A stretch of 64,000 bases of DNA. It comes from Cristatella mucedo (Eukaryota; Bryozoa; Phylactolaemata; Cristatellidae). This document shows positions 1 through 11,872 of this stretch, piece after piece. Numbering within the stretch: the first letter of the stretch is position 1; each line of letters begins with the position of its first letter. The notes beneath the pieces are model-generated. The model was not told the origin of the DNA. It ran no database searches and saw nothing but the letters and a program-made list of their open reading frames with translations. Location of the stretch: positions 24,075,001 through 24,139,000 of the forward strand of contig WPIO01000001.1 in the NCBI GenBank assembly GCA_009760855.2, read 5' to 3'. Both the position numbers and the translations under genes were made by a program.

Positions 1-3000
1 GGAGTTACAGACGGAGATACATTACATTACATTATACTTTCCGCCTTTTTCCAATATGATAGAATATTATAAATTTCAGTCCCACCGCTCGCTTTTTCGT
101 CTCCTTCTTACCCTTGCTCCTCCAGCGTCACGTCGCCATGCTGAGAATAGCCAATGATCAGGATGCTGCAGCCCAATCAGCTGAATCAACTGCCTTGTTT
201 ATGTAGTGGCAGACGAGCCCACGCGGCTTTCACCCGGTTGCTGCAGGCAAAAGAGAATTCTTTCTTGCTGAACTCGCACTTCACGACCTGGGTCGCGAAG
301 TGCAAAATAATGCAAAATTTGCGGCGATTGCTCGGATATTTTTAAGTGGCGGCCAATTCGTGGCATACTGTGTCCAGTTCAAGGCAACCTTCACGCGATA
401 GAATTACACCGGAGTAGTTTAATGTGTCCCTAGAGTAACCGGAAAATCCAAAGAAAATGAGAGCCTTCGCACACGCGATTACTATCTCGCAAGCGATCGC
501 TCGGCGGTTACACCGGATGCCGGCAGGTTTGGCTTTTGTTCATTACCGACGTCAGCCGTCGAGCGACGTCCGCCCGCAAAGCGAAGGCCGAAAGCTGGGT
601 ACCGTGGTATCGGGTGCTTCCACAATGCTCCAGTGGCCCGGCGTCCAGTCGTCGAGTGAGTTCACTTGAAGGTTCCACGGCTCTACGTGCTCTACGACAG
701 GGTTCGTGGGCTAAGACGGTCCTAACGTGATCGCTGGAAGATGTCCTGTTTAAGAAGTGGCCGCTGGTTGGCTGGAACTACATTGCACATGTACACTTAC
801 TGGAACTATGCTCGCCTCTGAAACGAGCAAACGGCGGCCGGCTAAAGCCTGACGGTTACATCGAGCTTCCCGTTTAGTCTCTTCACAGCTTTTCGCGTAG
901 TGACACTGGTGAGCTGTATCTATGGCTCGAAGACAGGAGTATCATCCGAGTAACTTTACTGAAGTACCTGGTGAAAACGTCTATTGCCAGCGTGATCCCA
1001 AAACTGAGCATAAACAGTGTGTACCGTGCAGGCTTGGCCAGCGGACAATCACGAAGAATCCAAACAGATGCACTTACAAGCTCAGTTAGCGGCTATGCAC
1101 TGAGCTGCGGTAAGCAGTCGACCCAGTCCATTAAACGCCAACACATACGAATACTCACTCTCCAACCCCCCAAAGCCGCTGGCGCCATTACTCGTTAGCG
1201 GGCCTTTTTGCCTACTGAAATAGTGTTGCTGCGGATGTTTGTCACGAACTACTCTCGGCAGCAGGCTGTGGATCGGCCGGCAGCAGGCTGTGGTTCGGCG
1301 AGGGCTCGCCGCTCAATTGTAGCCGCCGCTCAATGGTCGTCTTTGCATTGAAAGCTTTCGCTCCTGCAATACAATACAAGCATGCAATACATCCTGCATG
1401 CAATATAATGTAATACATGCAAGCAGTTGACGCGACAGGGCGCTAGCCGAGATAGCAGCTCAACCAGAGCAAGATGAATCAGACTCAGTCAGCTACGCTG
1501 ACCTCTGAGGAGTCTTAGCGTGCCAGGAGAGCCGACGGACGGTCTGCTAGTACATGCCAGTTGTTGGAGTCCTCATTCGAGGCAAGCGCGGGCGAGTTCG
1601 TGCGGAAATCACGATCGTGGCGTCTCTCAGTGATTACAGCTGCCTGCGAACTGCGGAGCAGCACGTCGTGGTCACGACTATCGAGCATGCTGCATCAATC
1701 GCTGGCGGCTCCGATGCGGCGGCTCCGATGCGGTGGCTCCGATGGCAGAGATCTGCCGACGATGCTCAAGTGCTGACAGCCACTCGTAGCAGGGTGGCCG
1801 AGAAGCGGCTCAGTGGCGGATTCGGAGGCGGCGAGCGGCAACCTGACCTTTACTTCCTGTTACTTCAGCTCAGCCCCGGACCGCGAGCAAAACTGCCTTA
1901 TCAATCCTGGCTCAATGGCGAACGTCATAATGGGAATTTGAATAAGGCCATAATGAAGGCGCAATGTAAACAGAATTAGCCGCGGCGAGCGCAGGGAGAA
2001 AATGCCAGCAGCCAGGCCGGTCCAACCCCGCTGGCGAGGAGTAACAAAATACGCGTGAGACAGCGTTCGGCCGACTAGCGTGTGAGTTTATCTTGTGCAC
2101 GCTCTGGCAAGAGTTGCCGCCGTCATCATTCCAGCATCGTCGGGAAATGGGGGCCCAGCATCCAGAGCGCTTCAGCGTGGTCTCTGGTGGGGGTGGCGAC
2201 CGGCCGTCGAAAAGAAGTTCGTAAGCCGAGCGGCTGGGCACGGCTTCGCAGACGTGGAAGTAGGGGACCACGGGCCAGCGGGCCCTGGTCCTCCCTTTAA
2301 CTGACGGGAATGGTACGCTTTATGCGGCTTGAACCCCTGCCTTTATTCGAAATTGGATATCAAGGTCAAGGTCTGGCTACTTCCTCAACTAAATCCTGAC
2401 AATGCATATGCACACTGTAGCCGGTGTCGCTGTCCTACCAAAGTCCAATCGGCCCGGTCGCCGATGCCAAAGCTGCCCCGCCCCGAACCCACGTTTTTGT
2501 AGACATCGTGCAATTCAAGCCTAGCTCAGTCGGATTCCTTTGGTGATTGTAGCTGCGAGGTCTGGATCGGATCGAGACTTTTGGCTAGGTAGCTCACCAT
2601 TGTGATGAAGCCCGCCGACAAGTTCCGTGAGGAATAAGTATCGCACTCTAGGGCTCTGAATTCAGAGCAGTGCATTATCAAATGGAACAAGTAAGTGTGT
2701 ATGCGTAGCGTCAGCTGTGTGGACAGGGCTTTTGTGATATGAGACCATTAACTGGGAGGGTTGCAGCTACACATAACGAGAACGCAAAGGAAAGTCAGGA
2801 TTCCATTCGCGGGATACAAATGTATGGGACCAATAGGCAGCTGCTGCCTGCTGGCATAAAACTCGTCACTCGTATATGATTGTAGGGCGTGGCAACCTTT
2901 CTTCATTCTCAGCTTCAATCTGTCTCTTTGATATTATGGTAGCGCTACGAAACCGGTCTGGTCGTCTGCCTGTAAGCGAGTCAAGAGTATGAATAATCAG

Positions 3001-3610
3001 CTGCAGCCACTACACAGCAGCGTCATGCACGTAACTGTAGACGGAACTTAATCGTTTTCCCTCAAGCAACTTTTAGGACTTTCTTTTTTCAGCCTCACAC
3101 ATTCGAAGCCAATCTCGTGCACTGAAGTGCGCTGGCTTTGAATTCTTGGAATTCTGTGACAACCTCCACTGCCGCAGAGCCATTCAAATCGTTGAGTTTT
3201 GGTGCAGAGCAATAGTGAAGTTTTGCCAGAATGGCAATTTTCAGAGGGAGTTCGAAGCTTTGCCCAAGCCCCTGTTGATGCCAGGTGTCAAAATGTGGTC
3301 CCGAGTACGAGTTCCAGATGTTGTTACGCCAATCACAGTCACTAATACGACCGCGACGTCTCGTTTGATTGCTTTGATTACGCCAGTGCCCCTTGCTGCA
3401 GGTTCGGCCGCAAACGGTGCGGTGCTTTCGGATCCCACGAATATAATCTGTGCAGCCGGGCGTCTAGCAATCACCTCTGGATGAAAGCCAACCCAGGTCT
3501 TGCCACTAGTTTTGTTGGCTTGCCGCACCCAGAAAAGCTGCACGAGTGACGACATTTATCGCATGCATGAAGCCAGCCTAGAGATAAATGCTGGACGTCA
3601 GAAGAAGAAG
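1..3610. other. Gene-free flank with small tandem repeats
   Basis: I see no convincing gene here; the open frames are short, overlap on both strands and match no family I recognise. Two small direct repeats are visible: a 21-22 bp unit twice at about 1256-1299 (CGGCAGCAGGCTGTGG core) and a 14-bp unit three times at 1704-1745. CpG dinucleotides are common, as in the rest of the left half of the window. Confidence 0.5.
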
Positions 3611-3952
3611 TGAATTAGTTAATGTTGAATACCGATGGCGCCCACGCGATTAAAGACGTAAACACCTTAGAGAGCTTAGACACGTGTATTCTCACACAGA
3701 CACTCCACCATGTCACCATTCTGGCCAACGTGCTAATAGCAATTGCCCTATGCTTCTGCAGGTCGTGACTTACCCTCATAAACATCTCCAGAAAATCACA
3801 GATTGCCCATAAAACACACAGCAGCAGCACCATAAACTCTACAATGCCATAAACTGGCCGTAGAGGAATTAATAAGGCCATAACCTGGCCATAACTCGAG
3901 TAACAAAGCCATAAACTTTACCGGCCAATAGCCGGTCGGCCAATCAACTACG
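3611..3952 (-). repeat. Left LTR (3' LTR of the element)
   Basis: This block matches 5621-6140 in the same orientation over its full length; shared blocks include GAATACCGA, CCCTATGC.TCTGCAGG and CATCTCCAGAAAATC. The right edge, read on the - strand, begins with GTAGTTGATTGGC and the left edge ends in TCA. Confidence 0.7.
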
Positions 3953-4077
3953 CGACCCATAATTTTAGAATCACCCAGTCACACGGACATGAACAACCAC
4001 AAAAAAGCACTCCAACGCCAACAGCAAAATAATTACACGTACAATTTTTCACTGCAAGTAAACAGCTAGGTACATGC

Positions 4078-4633
4078 CGTCCATAAATACAAAACGAAAT
4101 CGGCGAAGTAGCTCCAGGTACTAATCCAACCGGACCAGCTGCTGTTTCCAGCACAGCACGGCACGTCTATGTGCCGGTGTACGACGTCTATTTCAATCCC
4201 AACTCTTGGCCCGACCCTCGATACCCGGCCTTGGAGCCGGTGAGTTGTGCATCGCGAACTAGGCGGGGTAGGTGGGTTTACAAACACTCTCTGCCCAAGT
4301 GAGTATTCGCCGGTCCCCGGCCCATTAGGAACATCTTCCGCGTAGCGCACCTGCGGACTTTTTCCACTGGTACTTGTGGATCTGGCGGCTTGGCGCTCCA
4401 GTGCTCTCGCTCTGGGTAGCAGGAACCAGATTGTACCGGAAGACCGTGTCCAAAATATGTCCGCCACTGCATGCTGCCATGCTCTTAATAGTGTGGTGAT
4501 GCCACTCAGCAATCGCATTCCCCGATGGACGATAGGCACAGCAAAAATGCACGTTCACGCCCCAGAGCTCACAACCCACAGCCCACAACCGCACGAACGT
4601 TTGCGATTTAAAAACAGAGGCAATATCGAGCAA
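4078..4633 (-). pseudogene. Integrase remnant of the LTR element
   Basis: The - strand encodes pieces of an integrase core, including a YRPSGN motif followed by a His- and Lys-rich helix typical of gypsy-type integrases. A C-terminal segment resembling the post-core domain (a GQRVFVNPP-like stretch) follows in a different frame. The switch between overlapping frames around 4325-4540 shows a frameshift, so no intact protein can be made. Confidence 0.65.
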
Positions 4634-4654
4634 AAGCTGCCGGGCGGGCAGCGC

Positions 4655-4855
4655 TCACTGAATATTTGCTCCAGCTCTTTGAGGAATGCTACGGTGCCCT
4701 CGTTCAAAACTCGTAACGTCCGCCACAACGACGGGCTCGCTAACAGGCTCAAGCAGAGAAGCACCAGTGAGTTTCCGGGATACAATGGAACGTGAGCAGC
4801 CAGTGTCTACTAGAGCCTTCGCCGAGCATCCGTCAATCAACACAGGATACGCCAT
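4655..4855 (-). pseudogene. Retroviral-type aspartic protease remnant
   Basis: A 66-codon open stretch on - carries a VLIDG...ALVDTGCSRS pattern. The Asp-Thr-Gly triad is the catalytic loop of retropepsins, and it lies about the right distance after the first strand. The second half of the fold and all of the reverse transcriptase are absent downstream, where the integrase remnant begins. Confidence 0.65.
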
Positions 4856-4967
4856 AGCGTGGTAATTCGCACTCCCCCTTACTCATTTTTTTCGGTTCGA
4901 CGTTATGATTGCATCGCTCGAACATGTAGACGCTAAATGCCCTCCTTGGCGAACCGAAACTACAAAA

Positions 4968-5231
4968 TTACTCTCCGTCGCTGCGGGCGGTGCCGGCAGT
5001 TCCTGACCACGTGGTCCGGTTCTGTACACAGGTATCAGACGCCATGTCTCGACGCGACGCGTCCACCACGCCTCTCGCCGGTGGCTCAGCTCCTACCAAA
5101 CAAACATTCTCAACAGCAACAACATATCGGGTCCTCTCAATTGCAGCAGGGAGAGTCATCCTCGATAAGTTGCACGCTGCCTTCAACTGCGTTTTAACTG
5201 GACCTGGTAGCCCAGCGACGAAAGCACTCAT
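4968..5231 (-). pseudogene. Gag-like remnant of the LTR element
   Basis: This - strand open stretch lies between the right LTR and the protease, where gag is expected. It contains FVAGLPGPVKTQLKAA, which resembles the end of a capsid-like domain in gypsy elements. The assignment rests mainly on position and that motif. The downstream Cys/His-rich stretch near 4900 looks like a degenerate zinc knuckle. Confidence 0.45.
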
Positions 5232-5620
5232 TTGCCATTCTTCGAAGGCGGCTGCGCTATCAGCTTTAGGCGTCTCTAGTAATATAAGCCGCTTAAGATC
5301 CGCTGCATATGCGTCAATGGTCTCGCAGGCAACTGTCGGCGAGAAAGCTCGTCATCCGTACGGAAGCGATCAAGCGACAATGCCGCGGTCAGCATTCTCT
5401 AAGCCGTGATTTATTTTGCCTTGTCCTCCTCCCTCAGTCCTTGGTATACGACCAAGGAGCCTTAAGTTAGAAACAGCGGCAACAACTTCGCCAAGTCAGT
5501 GACATTCTGACCCTCCCCTCATCAAAACCTTAAATCACCTAATCCAGAGCGCGAAGTCTCGCTCCCGTCGAAATGGGTGTAACCGTCGCTGAACTTCATC
5601 GTCATCTAATTCATGTTGGC

Positions 5621-6140
5621 CGAAATAGCTTAATGCTGAATACCGACAGGGAAAACGCGACTGAATATGAAAACACCTTAGCGAGCTTCGACTGGCGTAT
5701 TTTCACACGGACACCCGCAGCGGACCACCATGCCACCTTTCTGACCGATGTCCTAGTCGCAACTGCCCTATGCCTCTGCAGGCCGTGACTCACCTTCATA
5801 ACCATCTCCAGAAAATCGCAATGGCCCATAAAACATACAGCAGCGGCACCGTAAACTTCACTAGGCCATAAACTGGTCGTAGAGGAAATAACAAGGTCAT
5901 GACCAGGCCACAACGCAATTAGCAAGGCCCTAAACTCCAAACAAATACTAGCTGATTCAACCGCCTCTTTTGTATAGCGACAGAAGAGCCTTTACGGCTA
6001 TCACCACCGCCTGCATCAGCGATAAAGGATCGCCCACCGCAGGATTCGAACCCACGACCTCAGGCTGAGGTAGTGAAAAGCAACCATCTCACCTAGTGAG
6101 CTATCACGGCTCACCACCGGCCAAGAGCCAATCAACTACA
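5621..6140 (-). repeat. Right LTR (5' LTR), interrupted by a SINE
   Basis: This is the partner of the 3611-3952 repeat. It is longer because a tRNA-like SINE lies inside it at about 5938-6118; removing that leaves about 345 bp, the length of the other LTR. The outer edge reads TGTAGTTGATTGGC on the - strand, so a TG terminus is plausible. Confidence 0.7.
5938..6118 (-). mobile_element. tRNA-derived SINE (family A) nested in the LTR
   Basis: The reverse complement carries a tRNA-like head: a box A-like stretch after GAGCCGTGATAGCTCACTAGG and a box B-like GGTCGTGGGTTCGAATCC. A body follows with GGCTCTTCTG and a TATACAAAAGAGGC segment. The 11686-11872 copy matches it in the opposite orientation through the same landmarks. 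It interrupts the right LTR, so it is younger than the LTR element. Confidence 0.75.
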
Positions 6141-8292
6141 ATAGTCAGCGCCGTTAAGTACTACCGACTTGACCTATAAGTCGTGACGTAGTAGATCTAT
6201 TTCGCTCCGAGACGCATAGCGTTTTTTGCGCATAGCCAGCAAGGGTCCAGCCTTGGTAGGAGGAAAACTGCACTTCACAGTGGGTAAGCAGGCTTGCTTC
6301 CCATCGTCAGGTTCCAGCGGCTTTCGGTTCTCGATCGATCCTTATCCGTGCAAGTCTTTGCCGCTGCATGCATGCAGCCCGACCTATAATTAGACAAATA
6401 TGGTTAATGGACCGAGTGCCTTGCTATCGGGGGAGGGGGAACTCCCATCTGCCCGAGTACGAACGAGCGTCAGATGAGATTTCGATGTACTTTCGCACCT
6501 AGCTCTCTGAGTACGATGACGTCTGAGTTTCGGCTCGGAGCCTCGGTCTCAGTACGCCGTCAATTACGTTCCTGGAAGTTGTCAGGTACTTCAATGCCTG
6601 CTCATCGGTTTCGAACGACTCAGTCTGCATGCTGACCAGGCTTTCTAGGCCGCTAGTTCTACTTCTCTCTACTCACCAGACTGCAGCGGTAAACCCACCG
6701 GCGTTTGCTCCAAGAGATACGAACCAGGAAATAATCCAATCGTCGAACAGTTGCAGACCCTCAAAACTGCTGCATTTGCTTCGTCAGGTCAGGACTTGGT
6801 TTAAGGCCAGGGTGGCTCATTAACTTACATTCTCGTCGTTACACCTTTTCAGCAAGGTCACAGCGTTTGTAATCACGTACAGTCTGTCACCAGTAAAGCT
6901 GCGTTCAGACGGTGCTCTTTAAGTCGAGTGACTGTCGAGTCATCCACTGAGTAACAGCTTGTCTAACCAATGTCATTTCATCTGCTCCGCAGTGATAAAT
7001 GGGTACTGCGCATCACTTGCATAAATCAGGCTCAGTGAGACGGACGCGAGCGAGCGTGGGAACCTCGCGGACATCGTAAGCCGCACGTAGCGGACCGTTA
7101 CGCTCATCCGATAGCCGTAAATTCACCGCTAATGAACACTGTCGCAAGCACCCAAAGATCTTATGTAATATACTGTCCTTCGAAGTGGATGGTAACTTTT
7201 GAACGACCAGCTGCTATTAACATTTCGCACAGCCCTCTAATATGTCCTTCCCGCTGCTTGAAATGCCTCTACAGGCCTCCGGTTGGACTCCCACCATTGA
7301 CGCTGGGATGCGGACCAGACAAGTCATCAGTCCTAAATGTAAATAGGACTATTGTCGTCATCCACAAAAAAAGAAATAGCTATTCTTGCATGCCGCTATA
7401 GCGGTCGCGACTGTCAATGCTGGACGCCAAAAGCCACGCTGCCACCTCGCAGACTGCATTAGCCACTACTTGTCCATGTACCTTTGACATTCGCAGTCTC
7501 GAGACCAATCTTCGTAGGTTCAAGTTAATGGCGACAATTCGAAAGCCTGCAATAAGTTGAAGTAATTTCGTAAACTCTGATGAGTATAGTACCATTAATC
7601 CGTTACTCAGTTTCCAAACTTAACCGGCTTCGGTCGAGCTACAGAGGCTAATAGGCATCTAGGCTCAATTATCTCGTACAGCGTCAGCGAAGGCACGCCG
7701 GCATGCAATGTGAGCGCCAGCCAGACCTTCAAAATCTCGAGGACTGCTTTTGCTCCACTCGCAGTTGACCCACGACTGGTCACCCGTTAGCGGCTTTGGG
7801 TGGTCGTGGACGACAAGCTGACCCCACGGCTGTCCTACCGTGGGCATGCCTAGACAGGCGTAGCTGCTCCACCTAGTCCGCGATGCCTCGATCGTGCGAG
7901 GCTAGCTACGTTACTCTCCGGTGGCAGCACTCCGATTGGGCTCTCGCAGACTCGCTGCTGCTGCTGCTACTGCGTTTCTCATTAGAGTCGCTGCATCGTC
8001 TCAAGCGGAAGCCGGAAGCTGCACGCTCGGCGACTGCGAACGCGCCTGAGGGCAGACGGCGCCCGCACTATGCGGAACTGGTCAGTTCGCCCTGCTTCAC
8101 GTGCAAACAGCCAACGGCCTCGCTCTGAGAACGTCTCTGAGAGCGTCAAAGCGCCTTCGCGCTGGGTCATTAGTCAAGTCAAGATCCGCCACGCTCACTC
8201 TTCCGATGGACGTATTTGATCCGCTGCGATTGCTTACGCTTATTTTGGCTGCAGGAATTCAGTATCTGGAGAGGCAATCACTTGTTGCCTGT
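6141..8292. other. Gene-free stretch
   Basis: No gene, RNA or repeat that I can name. Open frames are short and unsupported. CpG is frequent: my hand count for 6001-6300, just across the left edge, is 18. Confidence 0.4.
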
Positions 8293-8412
8293 TTGGTTTG
8301 GCCCAGGGGTAAGGTGCTCGCCTTTAACTACAAAGGTCGTGGGCTCGAGCCCCGTGGCTCACGGTACGCACCTGGATAGAAAAGAAGGTTCTTTCAGGGT
8401 GCTACATAAATG
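8293..8412 (+). mobile_element. tRNA-derived SINE with LINE-type tail (family B)
   Basis: A tRNA-like head (GGGGTAAGGTGCTCGCC as box A, GGTCGTGGGCTCGAGCCCC as box B) is followed by a tail reading GATAGAAAAGAAGGTTCTTT and then GGTGCTACATAAATGAA. That tail matches the 3' ends of the LINE fragments in this window. Copies with the same design lie at 30278, 55768 and 61272. The head is too degenerate, and too clearly tailed, to be a working tRNA gene. Confidence 0.75.
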
Positions 8413-8466
8413 AAGTACTGTTTCGTACCACACGATCGATCTGGGAATCGAGCAGCCCTGCCCGTA

Positions 8467-8545
8467 CACAATAATAAGAGTAAAACAATTATACAGGGCC
8501 ATACGAGAACTAAATCTTTTTCTAAGCACTTTGCATAGGCTGGAA
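8467..8545 (-). repeat. LINE 3' tail fragment
   Basis: Read on -, this is the common tail: GTGCTTAGAAAAAGATT, then a weak copy of the AGTTCTC...GGCGCTATATAA block, then an A/T-rich simple end. It matches the tails at 42236 (+) and 33888 (-). Confidence 0.55.
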
Positions 8546-8894
8546 TGGATGCGTGAAAGTTGTTTAGGGGCAATAGCTTACATCCGTTCTACACTACGCA
8601 GACAGGATGCTTCGTACAGTTTCACACATGAGGAACTCGAGGCATAATTTGTTGTCTTTGTTAACTCGCGTTTTAACATAGTTGTGTGGGGTGGTAGTAG
8701 CATCCTAAACTGGCGCTTATCCCTATTTCTATTCCTGTTAAGTTTGCGATCCAAACCGCATAAAATGAGCCGTGATTACATGCGCTCACCTGCTGCCCTC
8801 GCAAGGCATTCGTCATTAAAGCGAAATGACGAGCCTCGCTATCCTTCAATGTCACTTGCTAATCATTCGCTGGGTTCAATTGCTGCTGCATCTA

Positions 8895-8902
<8 letters not shown>

Positions 8903-8972
<70 letters not shown>
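8903..8972 (+). repeat. (CT)n microsatellite, about 35 units
   Basis: Uninterrupted CT dinucleotides follow a C run. Confidence 0.95.
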
Positions 8973-8973
<1 letters not shown>

Positions 8974-10116
8974 AATCTAGGAGGAAAATCACCCCTAAAA
9001 ATCACTGCGGCACATGGGATCAACCGCACGGGCCGACTTCAGCTAGGTGCACGTGGGAAAAACTATACGCCCGGGTCGATTGCCTAAGAAAGCTTTCCAT
9101 TTGTCATTGACTGTGCTTGGCCATACTCGCCAGATCTTGTCCTACGCGGCTGCTTCTCGCGAGACGGACTCACGGATCGCACGTGTGCAGCCTCCCCGGC
9201 ACGCAGTTCCCATCGAGCGCGCTCGAGCAGCTCAAGCAGCTGCTGCAGCAGGCGCTAAGGCAGTCGGCCGCACGCGCTTGACTTGTATGTCGAGGGCTCC
9301 TCGGTCTCTCTAGATAACTCTGAGAACGCGTCGGCTGTCAAAAGTACGTTCCTTCGTCGGCTCATTTCCCTGCTGAGCCTGAGGCCCATAATTCAATCCT
9401 TTGGGTTGGAATCTGCAAGACCCCGCGCGTCAGACGGACATTCTCGGCCGTCGCTGGTACGACGCGGCGTTAGATGAGCCGCGACGCGTCAAACGACATT
9501 GACATACGAGGAGGAAGCGAGAGTGCATCGCTACGGACTGCCGCCGGGTATTTGGAGACTAAAGGCGTCGCGCTGAACAGGCTCCTCACAAAGACTACGC
9601 TCAGCGACTGCCGAGATCGATAGGCCCGCAAACTTTAGGCGCCGAGCTGCAAAGAGATGCGTGTAGCGCGTCAAATCTGCACTCTCGGCTTGCTCAAGCG
9701 GCTGCCTAATCCGTTGGCCGTGAGAACTTGCCCCTGTGAAAAACGAGCTTCTTTTTGCGAGACCGGCTACGTTAATTGACGCAACCTTTGTCGAAAAAAT
9801 CGGAGTCGTAGTAGGGGGGAGGAAGGGATTCAAATTCGATTGCGGCCTACAGCGGCCACAGTGCGCTCTCGGCAGAGTCTCATTTGCGTACACCCCTGCA
9901 TTTACACATGCAATAAATCGCTCGAGAACCTGCAAGACACGGTTTTCATCATTCGAAGCCCCTTTCGCCTCCGCATTAGAAACTGAGCAGCTGCAGGGCT
10001 GCTGAGTCCAGAGATGTGGGGTGAAGGGAGCGGGGGGGGGGTGTGAAGCGAGCTCGGGATAGGATCGAAAGGGGGCATACTGGACCGGCGGCCGTCCAGG
10101 GTCTGACTTGTTAATC

Positions 10117-10225
10117 AGGTAATGATAATAGCAACAACAATAATAAGGAATTCGCATAGCGCTCTAAGAGGAACAGATCTCTTTCTAGGGACTTGAAGTA
10201 AGCCGGCGTAAAGGATGCACTGTAC
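10117..10225 (-). repeat. LINE 3' tail fragment
   Basis: On -, the sequence reads AAGTCCCTAGAAAGAGATCTGTTCCTCTTAGAGCGCTATG and ends in an ATTATTGTTGTTGCT-type simple repeat. This is the conserved tail of the window's LINE family. Confidence 0.6.
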
Positions 10226-10864
10226 ATGTTGGAACGCGAGTACCCCCCCCCCCAGCACGTGCGAGTTCGGCGGGTGGCTGAGAGGGTAGCAGTACCGATG
10301 AAGTGCCTGCTGCGCACGTTAAGACTGCAGTTACTCGCCAGGCCGGTCTTGCGTGTACACGTGTTCTGCAAAGTCCGAGACGTTCGGTGAGCGAGGCTGC
10401 AAGTAATTTAAAAGAATGATCGGAGCACGCTTGGAATTTAGTTCAAGCCAGCCTCTCGGCCGCGGCCTCGGCGGTACTACCAACGCTCTCAGCTCAATAC
10501 CTCGCCGCTGCTCTCTCAGCGTCAAGGGCGTATGGAAGTGGGTCCCACGGACCCTGCCCCCTCGCTCCCATTGGACCGACCGAAACGCGTCGGTGGGGCG
10601 GTTTGGCAGCCGGTAGCCCTCTGGCGCGGAGGTCCGGCCACTCCTACCAAAGCTCAATGCTAGTGGCGCCTGCGCTCTGCCATTAACGACGCTCCGAGGA
10701 GAAAGCCGTCGCTCATTCGTCGTTTAGAGAGGGCTGGCGGAATGGTTGAATCGAAAGCGTAGAAGTTCACGTGCACTTTAATTAATCGGGCTTCTAGAAT
10801 TCTCTTGGCTGAGAAAGCTTTCCTTTTTTCTTTGGAAAAAGCCCGACGAAGACTCCATGACTAT

Positions 10865-10871
<7 letters not shown>

Positions 10872-10954
<83 letters not shown>
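10872..10954 (+). repeat. Compound (AC)n(AT)n microsatellite
   Basis: About 12 AC units pass directly into about 29 AT units. Confidence 0.95.
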
Positions 10955-10957
<3 letters not shown>

Positions 10958-11685
10958 ACTTTGCGTTACTTACTACCAATTTACTTACTACCACTTACTA
11001 CCAACTGTACTTACTTTACTCTAACGCGATTTTTCAAATACATATGTGTATATATGTATATGTATATATATTATATATATTCATTTAAAAGATTATCAAG
11101 ATAGTGAAAATGGTACAGCTCGCGCTCGGTTGTCTGAGTCAATTATACACCCCTACATTACAATTAAAATTACAACTACAGTACTTATGGACTGTAGGCC
11201 TGTGTATTCAAGCACTACCGCAAATCCTTCAACGCCAGGTGCAGCCGCTCGACCACTCTATGTGTTTGGGCAAGAACTTTTTTCAAAAATTTGGGTGCCG
11301 TGAAACCAAACCAATCAGAGCGTGGTGTTCATTGATTGGCTATCCTAGTGCAACTAAATCCCCAAGCAATTATATTCACAATAATAATAAGCATATGATA
11401 TTTGTAACGTCTAATATATCTTATGTTCTCTTATTTTTTCTTATTTATTGGGTAATATGAGAGTAATGGTGACTAAAGGCATATTAGTTCATGTCCAGGG
11501 GACTTAGATAATGTTAAAAACTGTATTTTGTGGGTCGTGAACAGGTTTTTTCTATGCTCTAACTACGAAAATATCCTTCTTCGCGGAAATTCACCTATCG
11601 CGGTAGAATCTGAAACTGATAAACAGCGATAAACGTGGGAGTACGTATATATAAAGCGCTGCTAGTACTGGAACTCCCTTAACTT

Positions 11686-11872
11686 GGTGAGCCGTGATGG
11701 CACACTAGGTAAAGGCGGTTAATTTCCACAACCTCGATCTCGAGGTCGTGGGTTCGAATCCTGCAGTGAGCGATTCTATATTGCCGCTGCAACCGGCGAC
11801 AATAGCCTTTAAGGCTCTTCTGCCGCCATATAAAAAGAGGCTGCTAAATCAGCTAGTATTTTTTTAATTTAT
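11686..11872 (+). mobile_element. tRNA-derived SINE (family A), best-preserved copy
   Basis: The head starts GGTGAGCCGTGATGGCACACTAGG, box B is GGTCGTGGGTTCGAATCC, and the body contains CCTTTAAGGCTCTTCTGCCG and ATATAAAAAGAGGC. It ends AGCTAGTA and a T run. Copies: 5938-6118 (-), 16028-16150 (+, diverged) and 63600-63700 (-, diverged). Confidence 0.8.

Larger units (their letters stand above)
3611..6140 (-). mobile_element. Decayed Ty3/gypsy-like LTR retrotransposon
   Basis: Two diverged direct repeats of about 340 bp flank remnants of a gag-pol polyprotein read on the - strand: a gag-like stretch, an aspartic protease and an integrase, in the expected order. Reverse transcriptase and RNase H are missing, because the protease remnant is followed almost at once by the integrase remnant near 4633-4655. 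The frames are also broken. I saw no convincing target-site duplication or primer-binding site. The LTR divergence and the nested SINE point to an old, inactive copy. Assignment to Ty3/gypsy rests on motif recognition; a search of the six-frame translation against Pfam RVP and rve profiles would settle it. Confidence 0.75.

Noticed and set aside
8300-8370. Possible tRNA gene (also 11690, 30280, 61275)
   Set aside because: Box A and B look right, but the acceptor stems do not pair, the sequences recur as a family, and each is followed by a shared body or LINE-type tail. They are SINE heads.
9531-10157. 208-codon open frame on the - strand
   Set aside because: It begins inside a LINE tail, has low-complexity Tyr/Cys and Pro runs, matches nothing known to me and has no splice context.
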